From Actinomyces johnsonii (GTDB lineage Bacteria; Actinomycetota; Actinomycetes; Actinomycetales; Actinomycetaceae): a stretch of 64,000 nt of DNA. The stretch is taken from contig NZ_VICB01000019.1 in the NCBI RefSeq assembly GCF_006546835.1, positions 65,070 through 129,069 of the forward strand. The letters are read 5' to 3'. The first letter of the stretch is position 1. Each line of letters starts with the position of its first letter. Under the pieces are notes generated by a model. The model did not search any database, was not told the origin of the DNA, and worked only from the letters and a program-made list of their open reading frames with translations. Below are positions 26,024-37,088 of this stretch, piece after piece. The translations under genes were made by a program, and so were the position numbers.

Positions 26024-29000
26024 GTGACCTCCCCGTACCGCTTGGCTCTCTTGACAGATCCGCCGACCTGGCGCGGCATGGTCCTGAGCGGGAAGACCCT
26101 CGATCTGCTTGCCGTGTTGGCCGCGAGCCCGCAAGCCCGGGTGAGCGACGGCTCCCTCATTGAGGCCCTGTGGCCCGACGACGTCCCGGCCCGGCCCCTA
26201 CGGGCGCTGCACGTCGTCGTCTCCCGGGTTCGGGCGGCGGTGGGGGAGGACGTCGTCGAGCGCATCGGCGACGGGTACCGGCTGGCACTGCCGACGGCGC
26301 AGATCGATGCCTGCGACCTGGCGGACCGGGCGGAGCGGGCCCGCACCCGTGCCGTTGAGGGGCAGTGGGACCAGGTTTTGGACCTCACCGGTTCCTTGCC
26401 CCATGTGCCCGCTCACTGCGAGGCCGACGATGCCGTCGGAGTCGGACCCTCTCCTCTATCCCGCCTGCGGGAGCGAGCCGTTGCCCTGGCCGAGGCGGCC
26501 CGCTGCGACCGGGGGCTCGCCCTGGAGGCAACTGGTGAGCACGAGCGGGCCGCGGAGCTGTTGCGCGAGGCCGCCGGGCGCGATGCTGGTGACGAGACCG
26601 TCCTGGCTGCTCTCATGCGCGCCGAGTCATGGTCTCGCTCACCTGCGGTCGCCCTGGAGATCTATGAGCAGTACCGTCGCCGGCTGCGCGATCGGGGAGC
26701 TGTGCCGGGACCCGCCCTGCGCGCCGCCCACGAGGCCGTTCTAGCCGCTGAAAGCCCTGTACGCCGCGGCCTGGAGCCCGAGCCTGAGCATTTCCTGGGG
26801 CGGGAGGCGGATGTGACCGGTGTTCTCAAGGCCCTGAGCACCCGCCGGCTGGTGACGCTCACCGGTCCCGGCGGGGTCGGCAAGACGACCCTGGCCCAGG
26901 TGGTGGCGGCCCGCTGCCGCCGCCCCGCCGTCTACGTCGTCGCCCTCGCCGAGGTATCCCCCGGAGCCGATCTGATCAGAGTCCTGCTCGACGCCGTCGG
27001 AGGCCCCGGAGCGGCCGACGGTGACCCGCGCCGCGCCCTGGCCGCCGCCCTCGCCCAGCCCGGAACCGTCCTGGTCCTGGACAACTGCGAGCACCTGGCC
27101 GACCAGGTCGCCGACCTCGTCGGGCCGCTCCTGGGCGCCTGCCCCGACCTGCGCGTCCTGGCGACCTCGCGCCGCCCCCTCGACCTGGCCGCGGAGCACG
27201 TCCACCGCCTCGAACCGCTCGATTCCGTCTCGGCGGCCGAGCTCTTCCGCGCCCGCGCTCTGGCCGCCCGTCCCGGTCAAGTCATCGACGATGAGGACCT
27301 GGACGACCTTCTCTCCCGGCTGGACGGCATTCCCCTGGCCATCGAGCTGGCCGCCGCGCGCACCCGCAGCCTGTCGGTCGGCCAGATCGCCGAGCGGCTG
27401 CCCGGCAGACCCGATCTGCTCACCGCCGCACGTGACGTGCCGGCCCGTCAGCGCACCCTGAGAGCGGTCATCGAGTGGTCCTGGAACCTACTCGACCCCG
27501 CCGAGCGCCGCGCCATGGCGCGCCTGGCCCTGCTCGCCGACGGCTTCACCCTCGCCGCCGTGGAGGCGCTCGTCGGTGCGCAGGCCGCCGACCTCCTCGA
27601 TGCCCTGGTCTCCCACTCCCTGCTCGTGGTGCGCGACCGCGGCCTGCCCCGTTTCCACATGCTCGTCACCGTCCGCGACTTCGCCCTGGAACAGCTATCC
27701 GCCTCCGGCGACGAGGCCGCGGCCCGGGCGGCCCTGCACGAGTGGGCAGTGGACGTGTGTTCCCAGATCCGCTTCCCCATCGACGCCGGCGACTTCGGCG
27801 ACGCCAGTCACCCTGAGTCGCGCCACCACGACCGCCTCTTCCAGGAGATCGCCCACAATGAGGCCGCCATCCTTCAGCAGCTCGACCGGCTTCTGGCACA
27901 GGCCGATGATTACGGCTCGGATCGCCTGCCGGCGGACCTGCGTGACGCGATCTGCCTCATCGGCGCCGCACTCATGCGACTGTGGAGCGTCACCTGGAGC
28001 TATGAGCGCATCGCCGACTACGGAACGCGCCTCATCGGTCCCGCCGCGCAACCGGCCCAGGACCCGCGTGGGAACGAGGCCGGCCTGAGCGTCCTGGCCC
28101 TGTGCGTCACCCTCTTCGGACTCCTGAGCCACGTGCCCGCACAAGTCCGCTCACTCCTGCCGGCCTCCTTCGACGGCGAGGGGCCGTTCTCCCGAGTGAG
28201 GCGCTTCCTGCGCGCGAGCGACGCGCAGTGGCCCGAACTGATAGACGACGCCGACCCCTGGGTCGCTTGGGCGGCGACCCGCTGCCTGGCCGCCCAGCAG
28301 GAGGACGACGGCGACCCCCAGGCCTCACTGAGAACCATCGAGACCCTTCTGGACCGGCTCCGCAGGACGGACCTGGCCGGCATTCACCTGCTCGAGCTCC
28401 ACCTCCACCGGCTGCAGGTTCTCATGTCACTGGGGCGCTACAACCAGGTCATTGACGCCTGTTCGCGCGCCCAGGTGCTCCTGGACCGGGTTCTGCCCAG
28501 CTGGGGCGAGTTCTTCCACACAACACTGCACATGGAGGGGGCCTACTGCGCGGTCTATCTCGATCCGCGTCCCGAGACTGCGGACAGGTTGTTGGAGAGC
28601 CTGGAGCCCGTCGACCTGCCGGGAACCATGCGCTTCATCGCCCGTTCTGTGCGCGGCGAGCTGGAGCTCACCCGTGGGAACGCGCGCACCGCCGCCCTCA
28701 TCCAGCGCGTGAGCCTGCGTTATGCCGGGAACTGGCGCTCTATCCTGGGATCCGGCTCCCAGTGGGAGCTCTACATCCTGAGCATGTGCCTGGTCACCGA
28801 CGTCGAGCTCAGCCCCGACGACGCCGTCGAGCTCGATGCCCGAGCCATCCGTGCCCGAGCCACCTCCCTGCTGCGTGAGATCCTCTCCGACCCGGCTCCA
28901 CGGCAGCGCGACATTCCTACGATCATGGCCTTCGCCGCGGCCGTCGGCCTGTCCATCGTGGCTGCTGAGGACGTGGGCTCCGACCGGCGGGCAGTGGGGG

Positions 29001-29203
29001 CCGAGCTGGTCGCCACCGCCCTGGCCGTGGGCACCAACCAGACCTGCCGCCTGCTTTCCCACGACTACCTGCGCAGCCGCACCGAGCGGCTCGACGCCCG
29101 GGCGCTGGCTCAGGCCGAGGAGAGGATCCGGCCCCTGGGCTGCAGCGAGCTTGTGGCTCACGCCGCCGACCTCGCCGGCCGTCTGGCGGGCGAGGTCGGC
29201 TGA
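26024..29203 (+). CDS. AfsR/SARP-type regulator with NB-ARC ATPase
   Basis: 1059 residues. In order: an OmpR-type winged helix (about 1-85; EALWPDDVPARPLRALHVVVSRVR), a bacterial transcriptional activator (BTAD) domain (about 90-250), an NB-ARC P-loop ATPase (Walker A GPGGVGKTT near 281-290; Walker B VLVLDNCEHL near 349; ATSRRPL sensor), a winged-helix/GxP part, and a helical TPR-like C-terminal half. This is the layout of AfsR/SARP activators that respond to ligand by ATP-dependent oligomerisation. It converges on a DrrAB-like ABC exporter (16-base gap), which it may control. The GTG at 26024 has GGGGGAG upstream. Confidence 0.88.
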   Translation: MTSPYRLALLTDPPTWRGMVLSGKTLDLLAVLAASPQARVSDGSLIEALWPDDVPARPLRALHVVVSRVRAAVGEDVVERIGDGYRLALPTAQIDACDLADRAERARTRAVEGQWDQVLDLTGSLPHVPAHCEADDAVGVGPSPLSRLRERAVALAEAARCDRGLALEATGEHERAAELLREAAGRDAGDETVLAALMRAESWSRSPAVALEIYEQYRRRLRDRGAVPGPALRAAHEAVLAAESPVRRGLEPEPEHFLGREADVTGVLKALSTRRLVTLTGPGGVGKTTLAQVVAARCRRPAVYVVALAEVSPGADLIRVLLDAVGGPGAADGDPRRALAAALAQPGTVLVLDNCEHLADQVADLVGPLLGACPDLRVLATSRRPLDLAAEHVHRLEPLDSVSAAELFRARALAARPGQVIDDEDLDDLLSRLDGIPLAIELAAARTRSLSVGQIAERLPGRPDLLTAARDVPARQRTLRAVIEWSWNLLDPAERRAMARLALLADGFTLAAVEALVGAQAADLLDALVSHSLLVVRDRGLPRFHMLVTVRDFALEQLSASGDEAAARAALHEWAVDVCSQIRFPIDAGDFGDASHPESRHHDRLFQEIAHNEAAILQQLDRLLAQADDYGSDRLPADLRDAICLIGAALMRLWSVTWSYERIADYGTRLIGPAAQPAQDPRGNEAGLSVLALCVTLFGLLSHVPAQVRSLLPASFDGEGPFSRVRRFLRASDAQWPELIDDADPWVAWAATRCLAAQQEDDGDPQASLRTIETLLDRLRRTDLAGIHLLELHLHRLQVLMSLGRYNQVIDACSRAQVLLDRVLPSWGEFFHTTLHMEGAYCAVYLDPRPETADRLLESLEPVDLPGTMRFIARSVRGELELTRGNARTAALIQRVSLRYAGNWRSILGSGSQWELYILSMCLVTDVELSPDDAVELDARAIRARATSLLREILSDPAPRQRDIPTIMAFAAAVGLSIVAAEDVGSDRRAVGAELVATALAVGTNQTCRLLSHDYLRSRTERLDARALAQAEERIRPLGCSELVAHAADLAGRLAGEVG

Positions 29204-29219
29204 GTCCTCAACATGCGGC

Positions 29220-30056
29220 TCAGGCGTTGCGCCGCTGGTAGCGAAAGACCGTCAGGGGCGCCATGACGGCCAGGACCAGGAGCGAGCCGATGATCGCGGC
29301 ACGTACGTCCCCGGCCGAGCCCGCTGTTCCGTCCAGCAGGTAGCGGCCGCCGTCGACGATGTGTGAGACCGGGTTGTGGCGTACGAAGGTCTTGAGCCAG
29401 CCCGGCAGCGTCGAGGTGGGCACCATGGCGTTGGACAGGAAGGTCAGCGGGAACAGGACGATTACCGTGAAGGAGGTGACCGCCTGGGCTGAGGAGAAGA
29501 TCGTCCCCAGCAGCAGGAAGATCCAGGCGATGGCCCAGGCGCAGCCCGCCGCCAGGGCGATGGCGCCGACCGTCCCCGACCAGCCGTTCTCAGGCCGGTA
29601 GCCCAGGACGTAGCCGGTGAGCACGGTCAGCGAGGTGCAGATGAGGTAGCGCAGCACGTCGGAGACCATCGGGCCCAGGACCGGCGCGATACGGGACATC
29701 GGCATGGTGCGGAAGCGGTCGAAGACGCCCTTGTCCATGTCCTCGCGCAGGTCCACGCCCACGCTCTGGCTCGTGGTCAGGGCATTCATGATGATGAGCC
29801 CCGGGACGATCGTGGGCAGATAGGCCTTGACGTCGCCGGCGATGGCGCCGCCGAAGAGCTCGCCGAACAGGACGGTGAACATCACCGGCTGGATGAGGAT
29901 GTCGTAGAACTCCCCGGGGTTGCGCACCATGGTGATCAGCGAGCGCCAGGCCATGGCGAGGGTGTCCGGGACGAGCCGTGCCTCGCTGAAACGGGAGACG
30001 GCGGGGGAGAGGGCGGTACTGGTCGAGGTGGTTGCGGCTGCTGCTGGGGCGGTCAT
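29220..30056 (-). CDS. ABC-2 type exporter permease (DrrB-like)
   Basis: 278 residues with six membrane helices: the ABC-2 permease pattern MVRNPGEFYDILIQPVMFTVLF, GLIIMNALTTSQSVGVDLREDMDKGVFDRFRTMPMSR-type elbow, and FLSNAMVPTSTLPGWL near the end. The family exports drugs or lipids (daunorubicin DrrB, among others). The ATG overlaps the stop of the ATPase gene by four bases. Substrate unknown. Confidence 0.92.
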   Translation of the reverse strand: MTAPAAAATTSTSTALSPAVSRFSEARLVPDTLAMAWRSLITMVRNPGEFYDILIQPVMFTVLFGELFGGAIAGDVKAYLPTIVPGLIIMNALTTSQSVGVDLREDMDKGVFDRFRTMPMSRIAPVLGPMVSDVLRYLICTSLTVLTGYVLGYRPENGWSGTVGAIALAAGCAWAIAWIFLLLGTIFSSAQAVTSFTVIVLFPLTFLSNAMVPTSTLPGWLKTFVRHNPVSHIVDGGRYLLDGTAGSAGDVRAAIIGSLLVLAVMAPLTVFRYQRRNA

Positions 30057-31090
30057 GACTGCTCCTTGACGTCTGAAGGACGGGCGGATGGGGAAGTGGG
30101 CGAGGGCGCCTCGTTGTCTCGGGGACGGTCGGTCAGGGCCATGAAGACCGAGTCCATGCTGGGGCGGTCCACCGAGACGGTTCTGGGGGACAGGTCGGCG
30201 TCGCGCAGGGCTACGAGCACCTCGGTGGCCACCGACGCCTCGCTCAGCGGTGTCTGCAGATGAGTACCTTGGTCGACGACCGCCGGAGCGTGACCGGTCA
30301 CCCGCTCGATGATCGCGGCGGTGGCGGCCTGGTCCTCGGGGGTCGTCGGGGTCAGGACGAGTGAGCTGTTGCCCACCCGGTCCTTGAGTTCATCGGGAGT
30401 GCCCTCGGCGATGAGCCGTCCGGTGTCGATGATGCCGACCCGATGGGCCAGGCGGTCGGCCTCCTCCAGGTACTGGGTGGTCAACAGGATCGTCGAGCCG
30501 CCCTCCACCAGGGAGCGGATGACGTCCCACATCTGCTCACGCGTGCGCGGGTCCAGGCCGGTGGTGGGCTCATCCAGGAAGATGAGCGGGGGCTGGGCGA
30601 TGAGGGAGACGGCCAGGTCCAGCCGACGCCGCATCCCACCGGAGTAACTGTTCACCCGCTTGCCGCCCGCCTCGGTCAGGCTGAAGGCGGCCAGCAGCTC
30701 GTCGGCCCGTTCACGCGCCCGACGTCGGCCAAGTCCCAGCAGACGCCCGAAGAGCCGCAGGTTCTCCACCCCGGTGAGCATCTCATCGACGCTTGCGTAC
30801 TGGCCCGTGACCCCGATGAGGCTGCGTACGGCATGGCGCTCGCGGACGACGTCGTGCCCCAGGACCGTCGCCCGACCGCGGGTGGGCGCCAGCAGGGTGG
30901 TGATCATGCGCAGCGCCGTCGACTTGCCGGCTCCGTTGGGGCCGAGCAGGCCGTAGACGATGCCGGCGGGAATCTCCAGATTCAGGGAGTCGACGGCGGT
31001 GAAGGAGCCGAAGGTCCGCGTCAGGCCATCGGTCTTGATCGCCGGGGACTGGGATGGTGAAGGTGCTCTGGTTGCTGTTCGCGATGTCAT
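30053..31090 (-). CDS. ABC exporter ATPase (DrrA-like)
   Basis: 345 residues from the ATG at 31090 (a GTG at 31120 could add 10). Walker [13 protein letters not shown]-loop [12 protein letters not shown], signature [14 protein letters not shown], Walker [14 protein letters not shown] and switch His are all present. The C-terminal ~110 residues fit the DrrA-type regulatory domain ([12 protein letters not shown]). With the overlapping permease it forms a two-gene exporter. The neighbouring AfsR-type regulator is the likely controller. Confidence 0.93.
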   Translation of the reverse strand: MTSRTATRAPSPSQSPAIKTDGLTRTFGSFTAVDSLNLEIPAGIVYGLLGPNGAGKSTALRMITTLLAPTRGRATVLGHDVVRERHAVRSLIGVTGQYASVDEMLTGVENLRLFGRLLGLGRRRARERADELLAAFSLTEAGGKRVNSYSGGMRRRLDLAVSLIAQPPLIFLDEPTTGLDPRTREQMWDVIRSLVEGGSTILLTTQYLEEADRLAHRVGIIDTGRLIAEGTPDELKDRVGNSSLVLTPTTPEDQAATAAIIERVTGHAPAVVDQGTHLQTPLSEASVATEVLVALRDADLSPRTVSVDRPSMDSVFMALTDRPRDNEAPSPTSPSARPSDVKEQS

Positions 31091-31214
31091 GCCGGCAAGG
31101 CTGGCCCCCGGCGGTTTCACAGCGGCTTCATCTCGACGCCGTCGGGTTTCACGGCCTGAGACGGGGCTGCGTCCGTGCTCGGTTTGATGACGCTGTCGGG
31201 TCGGGCGGTAGGGC

Positions 31215-31220
31215 TAATAT
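31215..31220 (+). promoter_or_regulatory. -10-like element before the HigB-like unit
   Basis: TAATAT (GGGCTAATATCC context) about 38 bases before a tiny open frame and 70 before the toxin-like gene. No convincing -35 at 16-18 bases, but CTGTCG at 31193-31198 is a weak possibility. Confidence 0.4.
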
Positions 31221-31257
31221 CCTCATGAGTCACTCCACAGCACCCCGAGGAGTCCCG

Positions 31258-31293
31258 ATGACAACGTTCTCGTCGCGAGTGTGGTCACGATGA
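31258..31293 (+). CDS. Possible 11-codon leader peptide
   Basis: ATG at 31258 after GAGGAG gives MTTFSSRVWSR and a TGA at 31291-31293 that overlaps the ATG (31290) of the toxin-like gene as ATGA. An in-frame ATG at 31225 would make it 22 codons. The arrangement suggests translational coupling that would tie toxin synthesis to leader translation. No homology supports it, so it may be chance. Confidence 0.3.
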   Translation: MTTFSSRVWSR

Positions 31294-31769
31294 CCGCCCT
31301 TCTCCACCACAAGGTCTACGGCTACGGGGCTCGTTCGTGTCGTTGTGGTGGGTACTGGAAGAACGCTGTCGATAACCGTGGGCGCCCCTATCTGACCAAG
31401 GAAATGAGTGAGCTACGGGCACGCAACATCAGTGAAGACGAGTGGCAGATGCTCCTGGCCGAGGTCCAGCAGCTGCTCCGGGATGCAGAAGCCGGCCGTC
31501 TCAACTTCGACACCACCTATAGCAAGGGCATCGTCTGCAAGGCTCAGAGCGCGCATGACGTACTCGAGGCGCGCCTGGAACTGACCGTCAACCTCGACGG
31601 AGAGCAGCGCCATCTACGGCTGTACTTCACTGAACCGGATGATGAGGATCGTCTGCTGCTCTCGCTCAGCTTCCGCCACAAGCGAGGCGGAAAGCGCGGA
31701 TTGGAGGAGCAGGACGAGCACATTGCCGAAGCTCAGAGGCGTTTCGAGTCCTGGGCGCAGACGCCGTGA
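31290..31769 (+). CDS. HigB/RelE-like toxin candidate
   Basis: 159 residues. The C-terminal half, LEARLELTVNLDGEQRHLRL followed by YFTEPDDEDRLLLSLSF and a basic K/R stretch then QDEHIAEAQRRFESW, has the strand order and closing helix of RelE-superfamily (HigB) mRNA interferases. The N-terminal ~75 residues are an extra region with CRCGGYWKN. A HigA-like gene and a SecB-like gene follow, as in the M. tuberculosis HigB1-HigA1-Rv1957 locus. Start taken at the ATG 31290; GTG 31281 is an alternative. Assignment rests on pattern and context. Confidence 0.6.
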   Translation: MTALLHHKVYGYGARSCRCGGYWKNAVDNRGRPYLTKEMSELRARNISEDEWQMLLAEVQQLLRDAEAGRLNFDTTYSKGIVCKAQSAHDVLEARLELTVNLDGEQRHLRLYFTEPDDEDRLLLSLSFRHKRGGKRGLEEQDEHIAEAQRRFESWAQTP

Positions 31770-31864
31770 ATGAGGTGGTGTGAGATGCAACGATGCGCTC
31801 CCCGCAGGATCGAAGCAGAGACTAGTATGTCGCTACTGATATATCCCACAAGGCGGTGAGAGAC

Positions 31865-32254
31865 ATGGACATCTACGAGCTTCTCGGCGAGGACCCAGAC
31901 GCCCCTGGACACAAGCATGCGCGCAGCCTGGTCGCTGCCGACCATGCGTTGGTCCGTGATCTCGTCGCCGTGCGCGACCGCAGCGGTATGACTCAGGCTG
32001 ACGTTGCGCGCACTATGGGCACCAGTCAGGCATCCGTCTCCCGGTTCGAGTCAGGCCACTCGGATGCTCACCTGTCCACAGTGCGTCGCTATGCCAAGGC
32101 AGTGGGCGCGCTCATCCGCCACGAGGTGATTGCTGTCGGTGAGCATGACGTTCGTCGTGCCGCCTGCAACGCAGGTATGCCTGAATACAGGTGGGCCTCG
32201 TCCTCTACGGAAGCGGCGCGACGAGTATCCACGGGCAAGCTGGTGGGGGCATGA
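31865..32254 (+). CDS. HigA-like XRE-family antitoxin candidate
   Basis: 129 residues. A Cro/C1-type helix-turn-helix is clear at about 40-95: LVAVRDRSGMTQADVARTMG and TSQASVSRFESGHSDAHLST. After the DNA-binding domain is a ~35-residue tail with MPEYRW, which could be the chaperone-addiction (ChAD) segment found in chaperone-dependent HigA antitoxins. The ATG at 31865 is 95 bases after the toxin-like gene; a TATATC lies just upstream and may give it its own promoter. The stop overlaps the next gene by four bases. Confidence 0.72.
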   Translation: MDIYELLGEDPDAPGHKHARSLVAADHALVRDLVAVRDRSGMTQADVARTMGTSQASVSRFESGHSDAHLSTVRRYAKAVGALIRHEVIAVGEHDVRRAACNAGMPEYRWASSSTEAARRVSTGKLVGA

Positions 32255-32742
32255 TGTCCGCGCCGAGTTCTGACGAGACGAGCGATCAACGCTTCTCGCT
32301 GCGATCGGCCACCGTCCTGCAGCTTCAGACCTTCCGTGTCATCTGTCAGCCACAGGACATAGAGGAGGACTTTGTTCAGTGGCGCATCAGCCCGATTGAA
32401 GTGCAGATGGCGCCGGAGGAAACTGCTCCGATCCACGCTCTCGTCGGTGATCTTGCCGTCGGCGCTGGTGAATGGTTCGTCGGCGCTACCGCCAGTATGG
32501 TGTTCGCTGCTTCTGACGATGAAGTTGACGAGACCGCGATGCGAGAAGATCTCACTGCTGTCGCGCAGCGCTACGGCCCTTGGGCTGCACGTGTCCTGTG
32601 GGATCATGTCTCAGCGGCTGCACGTACAGTGTCGGCACTTTGTCCTGGGAGCGCGGGGTGCATCGATATCCCTGGGGACATGCCGGATGTCACCTATCCG
32701 TCTCCTGCTGGGCAGACCGGTCGTACCACGAACGATGAGTAG
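32251..32742 (+). CDS. SecB-like chaperone candidate (TAC module)
   Basis: 163 residues. The alternating strands in the first 100 residues and the helical C-terminal part LTAVAQRYGPWAARVLWDHV followed by TVSALCPG and DIPGDMPDV resemble the SecB-like chaperone Rv1957 of M. tuberculosis (there LTAYAATTGRFALYPYIREYV...). It starts inside the HigA-like stop codon (ATGATG at 32251). Such chaperones protect the antitoxin from degradation. Family assignment is by eye and moderate. Confidence 0.55.
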   Translation: MMSAPSSDETSDQRFSLRSATVLQLQTFRVICQPQDIEEDFVQWRISPIEVQMAPEETAPIHALVGDLAVGAGEWFVGATASMVFAASDDEVDETAMREDLTAVAQRYGPWAARVLWDHVSAAARTVSALCPGSAGCIDIPGDMPDVTYPSPAGQTGRTTNDE

Positions 32743-32818
32743 TGATTTGATGAGTGAGCGATTGCGTCATTAGGCGGCTACCCCATCCGGCGAGGCACCC
32801 GTTTCGGACGACGGCCTT

Positions 32819-33841
32819 TCAAAGTCGGGCGATGTCGGTGGTGCCGGAGCCGCGGCGGGCGGCCTTGTCGCGGGCCGCCTCGTAGCTCTCGTAGAAGACG
32901 GGGGCGGGAATCCTGCTGGCCCGACCCTGCTCATAAACAGTTCTGCAGACGAACAGCAGGTCGTCGGTATTGCCGTGCAGCGTCATGATCCGGCGCGTGA
33001 GGAGATTCCTGGCAAACATGCGTTTCATGAGGGGCGCGGAGACGGCCGTCGGCAGCCGGTAGGCGAGCAGCTCGCCGCGGTAGCGCCTCAGATCAACACC
33101 GCGCGAAGCCACGATCCTCGAGGTCTCCCGGATTGCTTTAACCACCCGGGCGAGCATTCTGGAAGAGCCCATGAGCTGCTCGGCGGTGCGCGTCGTGTCC
33201 TCGACGTCGCCGTACATCCCCGCGACGGCGCCGACGCCGGCGTTGATCGCCATATGCAGCCAGATCCACTCGAGCATGTCATGGGGGCGCTCGAGGCTGA
33301 TGCCGCAGGAGCTGAACAGCGCCTCCACCCTCTCGTAGCCCGGGAAACGGGCTTTGTCGCGCCGCTCCAGCATGGCGTGGTCGAAGACGCAGCAGGCGAG
33401 TCGGTTCCTCGTGATGCTCCCGCCCGCCACCGGGTACCCCAGAAGGACACCGCGGCCGGCCATTAAACGGTCGAGCTCCTCGCGTTCTCCCCAGAACCCG
33501 CAGAACAGAAGCACAGGTCCCTCGATCCCACCCGTATGGAGGTCGGCCATTGCCTCGGCGATCCTGCCCTGCGGCACCGAGACCACGATGAGGTCGTAGC
33601 TCGTGTGTCCCCGGTGGTGAACGGTGTACTGGTCCTGGGACAGCGAGCCTTTCGGGTCACGCCTGCCATCGAGGATCTCGACCTCGAGCGAGCTGACTGA
33701 GGCCCTCGTACTGCTTTGTCGCACCAGGTGCTCGACGTGGTGACCGGCCTTCTGAAAAAGGTATCCGTAGGTTGTCCCGATGACTCCGAGGCCGACGACG
33801 AGGATGCTCATCGGAGCCGTGCGTGTCTCCTGTGCTGTCAT
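32819..33841 (-). CDS. Ketopantoate-reductase-like NAD(P)-binding oxidoreductase
   Basis: 340 residues. An N-terminal Rossmann motif (ILVVGLGVIGTTYGYLF) and the ApbA/PanE-like pattern YDLIVVSVPQGRIAEAMADL and GYPVAGGSITRNRL support a ketopantoate reductase fold. The typical catalytic Lys/Glu signature in the C-terminal domain is not obvious to me, so substrate is open. It lies directly downstream of coaA on the same strand, and both enzymes belong to CoA biosynthesis if this really is PanE. Start ATG 33841; ATG 33811 is an alternative. Confidence 0.7.
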   Translation of the reverse strand: MTAQETRTAPMSILVVGLGVIGTTYGYLFQKAGHHVEHLVRQSSTRASVSSLEVEILDGRRDPKGSLSQDQYTVHHRGHTSYDLIVVSVPQGRIAEAMADLHTGGIEGPVLLFCGFWGEREELDRLMAGRGVLLGYPVAGGSITRNRLACCVFDHAMLERRDKARFPGYERVEALFSSCGISLERPHDMLEWIWLHMAINAGVGAVAGMYGDVEDTTRTAEQLMGSSRMLARVVKAIRETSRIVASRGVDLRRYRGELLAYRLPTAVSAPLMKRMFARNLLTRRIMTLHGNTDDLLFVCRTVYEQGRASRIPAPVFYESYEAARDKAARRGSGTTDIARL

Positions 33842-33903
33842 GACCTTGAGTCTGCTGCCCTCCGGTTTCAGACCGCCTTCACGGTGGCTTCAGGGAGGGG
33901 CGC

Positions 33904-34887
33904 TCAGGACTTGCGCAGCAGGACCCGGCTCATGCGGTGCTCGGAGTCCTTGGTCAGGACCAGGGTGGCTCGGCCCCGGGTGGGGGCGATGTTCTCACGC
34001 AGGTTAACCAGGTTGACGCTCTCCCAGATCTCGTTCGCCCCAGCCAGGGCCACGTCGTCGGGGATCTCGGCGAAGCGCCGGAAGTAGGAGCCCGGCTGGG
34101 TGAAGGCCGTGTGCTTGAGGGTGAGGAACCGGTCCAGGTACCAGCGGCGGATGTCGCCCGGGTCGGCGTCGACGTAGATCGAGAAGTCGATGAAGTCGCT
34201 CACCGCCAGGGCCGAGGCCCCCAGCCGCGTCCCCCGCGGGGCGGGTTGGAGGACGTTGAGCCCTTCCAGGACCAGGACGTCGGGGCGCTCCACCGTGACG
34301 TGCCGTCCCGGCACGATGTCGTAGACCGTGTGGGAGTAGACCGGCGCCTGGACGCGCTCGCTGCCGGACTTCACGGCGGCTACGAAGTCCAGCAGCGAAC
34401 GGCGGTCGTAGGACTCGGGGAAGCCCTTGCGGGCCATGAGGCCACGCTTCTCGAGGACCCGATTGGGCAGCAGGAAGCCGTCGGTGGTCACCAGGTCCAC
34501 GTGAGGTGTGTCCGGAAAACGGCTAAGCAGGTGGGCGATGAGGCGCGCCGTCGTCGACTTGCCGACGGCGACCGATCCGGCCACCGCGATGACGAAGGGT
34601 GTGGGGGGCTCGTCCACGCCCAGGAAGGTGCCGGTGCGGTGCGCGCGCTCGCGGGAGGTGGCGATGTAGTCCTCCAGCAGGGCGGTCAGGGGACGATAGA
34701 CGGCGTCCACCTCGGCCAGGTCGATGGGGTCGCCCAACCCCCGCAGCTTCTCGACATCGGCCTGGGTCAGTGGCAGCGGTGCCGAGGATGCCAGAGCGGA
34801 CCACTGGTCGCGGTCCAGCTTGATATAGGGCGAGGCGTCCGGGATACCCGGGTCGCTCGGGTCACTCAGCTCGGAGGTCACCGACAC
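33904..34887 (-). CDS. coaA: Pantothenate kinase, type I
   Basis: 327 residues; phosphorylates pantothenate, the first and regulated step of CoA synthesis. P-loop GSVAVGKSTTARL, DLVTTDGFLLPN, GFPESYDRRSLLDF and the late YFRRFAEIPDDVALA fit CoaA. The GTG start at 34887 (VSVTSEL) has no strong ribosome binding site; a second GTG lies two codons on. It is divergent from glmS across 219 bases that contain a GATAAT (34914-34919) but no clear promoter pair. Confidence 0.95.
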   Translation of the reverse strand: MSVTSELSDPSDPGIPDASPYIKLDRDQWSALASSAPLPLTQADVEKLRGLGDPIDLAEVDAVYRPLTALLEDYIATSRERAHRTGTFLGVDEPPTPFVIAVAGSVAVGKSTTARLIAHLLSRFPDTPHVDLVTTDGFLLPNRVLEKRGLMARKGFPESYDRRSLLDFVAAVKSGSERVQAPVYSHTVYDIVPGRHVTVERPDVLVLEGLNVLQPAPRGTRLGASALAVSDFIDFSIYVDADPGDIRRWYLDRFLTLKHTAFTQPGSYFRRFAEIPDDVALAGANEIWESVNLVNLRENIAPTRGRATLVLTKDSEHRMSRVLLRKS

Positions 34888-35106
34888 AGTGTCGCAAAAA
34901 GAGGTGCTTGTCGGATAATCCCCGGGAGACGAAGAGGACTCGGAGACATATCAATCGAGACGTCGATCGGGATACCGGCTGAGGAATTGGGACCTGGTGG
35001 AGGTCGTGATGGGCGATTCCGAGCGAGCACCGACATCACACTGAGATCACACCGACGTGGTCCTGCGCTCGTTGTCAACGTCGCGTCAGCATGATTCGAT
35101 CGGAGC

Positions 35107-37011
<1,905 letters not shown>

Positions 37012-37056
37012 CTCCGACGGCGATTCATCGTCCCGCCTCTGCCCCGCCTTTCAAGA

Positions 37057-37087
37057 CACCGGGCCCCGGACTTTCCGGGGCCCGGTG
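37057..37087. terminator. Bidirectional-type terminator between glmS and acpS
   Basis: A perfect 14-base-pair stem (37057-37070 with 37074-37087) with a three-base CTT loop, placed between the convergent glmS and acpS genes and ending two bases from the acpS stop. Confidence 0.75.
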
Positions 37088-37088
37088 A

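Noticed and set aside
29220..31090. Antibiotic resistance cassette
   Set aside because: DrrAB-like exporters have many substrates; nothing in the window fixes a drug, so no resistance claim is made.
34888..35106. glmS ribozyme or other leader riboswitch
   Set aside because: The short upstream region shows no glmS ribozyme-like core, and this class is typical of Firmicutes.
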